From positions 1 through 37,592 of the forward strand of contig JAGZRY010000002.1 of NCBI GenBank assembly GCA_018381425.1: a stretch of 37,592 nucleotides of DNA, read 5' to 3'. This document shows positions 37,592-37,592 of this stretch, in pieces. Position numbers and translations under genes: made by a program. This stretch comes from Haemophilus parainfluenzae. Its GTDB lineage: Bacteria; Pseudomonadota; Gammaproteobacteria; Enterobacterales; Pasteurellaceae. The notes beneath the pieces were generated by a model. That model worked only from the letters and a program-made list of their open reading frames with translations, did no database searches and was not told the origin of the DNA. Within the stretch, counting starts at the first letter, position 1; each line of letters begins with the position of its first letter.

Positions 37592-37592
37592 A

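Noticed and set aside
1..37592. CRISPR array
   Set aside because: No regularly spaced repeats of 24-40 bp with unique spacers were found; the only periodic repeats are 10-11 bp TTTAAA motifs and the ACAA and CAT tracts.

Overview
The window is a nearly complete Mu-like transposable prophage (about positions 1 to 35,314; its left terminus lies before the window) followed by host DNA from a Haemophilus-type member of the Pasteurellaceae. The host call rests on at least 14 perfect copies of the Haemophilus DNA-uptake core AAGTGCGGT or its complement, on AT-rich codon use, and on a Pasteurellaceae-like flank (periplasmic rhodanese, formate/nitrite-type transporter, ssb).

Layout. 1-1.07 kb: divergent immunity switch, with an S24/LexA-type repressor leftwards, a Ner regulator rightwards, and repeated operator-like sites between them. 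1.1-5.6 kb: transposition genes muA and muB with gam, interrupted by an apparent reverse-strand gene at 3.3-3.8 kb. 5.6-8.6 kb: small early accessory genes (ANR-type regulator, DUF2786 and DUF551 proteins, GemA), closed by a terminator. 8.7-9.2 kb: Mor activator. 9.26 kb: a lipoprotein, probably cargo. 9.8-11.2 kb: lysis cassette (amidase, membrane protein, overlapping Rz/Rz1 spanins). 11.2-20.7 kb: Mu-type DNA packaging and head genes (gp25- and gp26-like, small and large terminase, portal, MuF-type protein, G, protease with nested scaffold, capsid, gp36- and gp37-like). 20.7-32.6 kb: a contractile tail that looks P2-like throughout (FI sheath, FII tube, E/E' frameshift chaperones, T tape measure, U, X, D, V, W, J, I, fibre, fibre-assembly protein), with a reverse-strand membrane-protein gene between the chaperone and tape measure. 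32.6-34.2 kb: a permuted NlpC/P60-like protein and four small unknown genes. 34.2-35.2 kb: a D12-class adenine methyltransferase behind an (ACAA)8 tract, in the place where Mu carries com/mom. 35.21-35.31 kb: the right transposon end with repeated putative MuA sites. After that: host rhodanese, transporter and ssb.

How it works together. The repressor and Ner would control the early operon. MuA, MuB and Gam replicate and protect the DNA. A single Mor-family activator probably switches on the lysis and morphogenesis genes, because no second (C-like) activator was found. The virion would combine a Mu-type head with a P2-type contractile tail. The methyltransferase probably modifies phage or host DNA, and its repeat tract makes slippage-based on/off control likely.

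The most unusual signals are the tetranucleotide tract at the methyltransferase, TTTAAA motifs spaced 10-11 bp that recur after many phage genes, a tRNA-like cloverleaf between the MuF and G genes, hairpins that bury ribosome-binding sites, and reverse-strand genes inside the early and tail operons.
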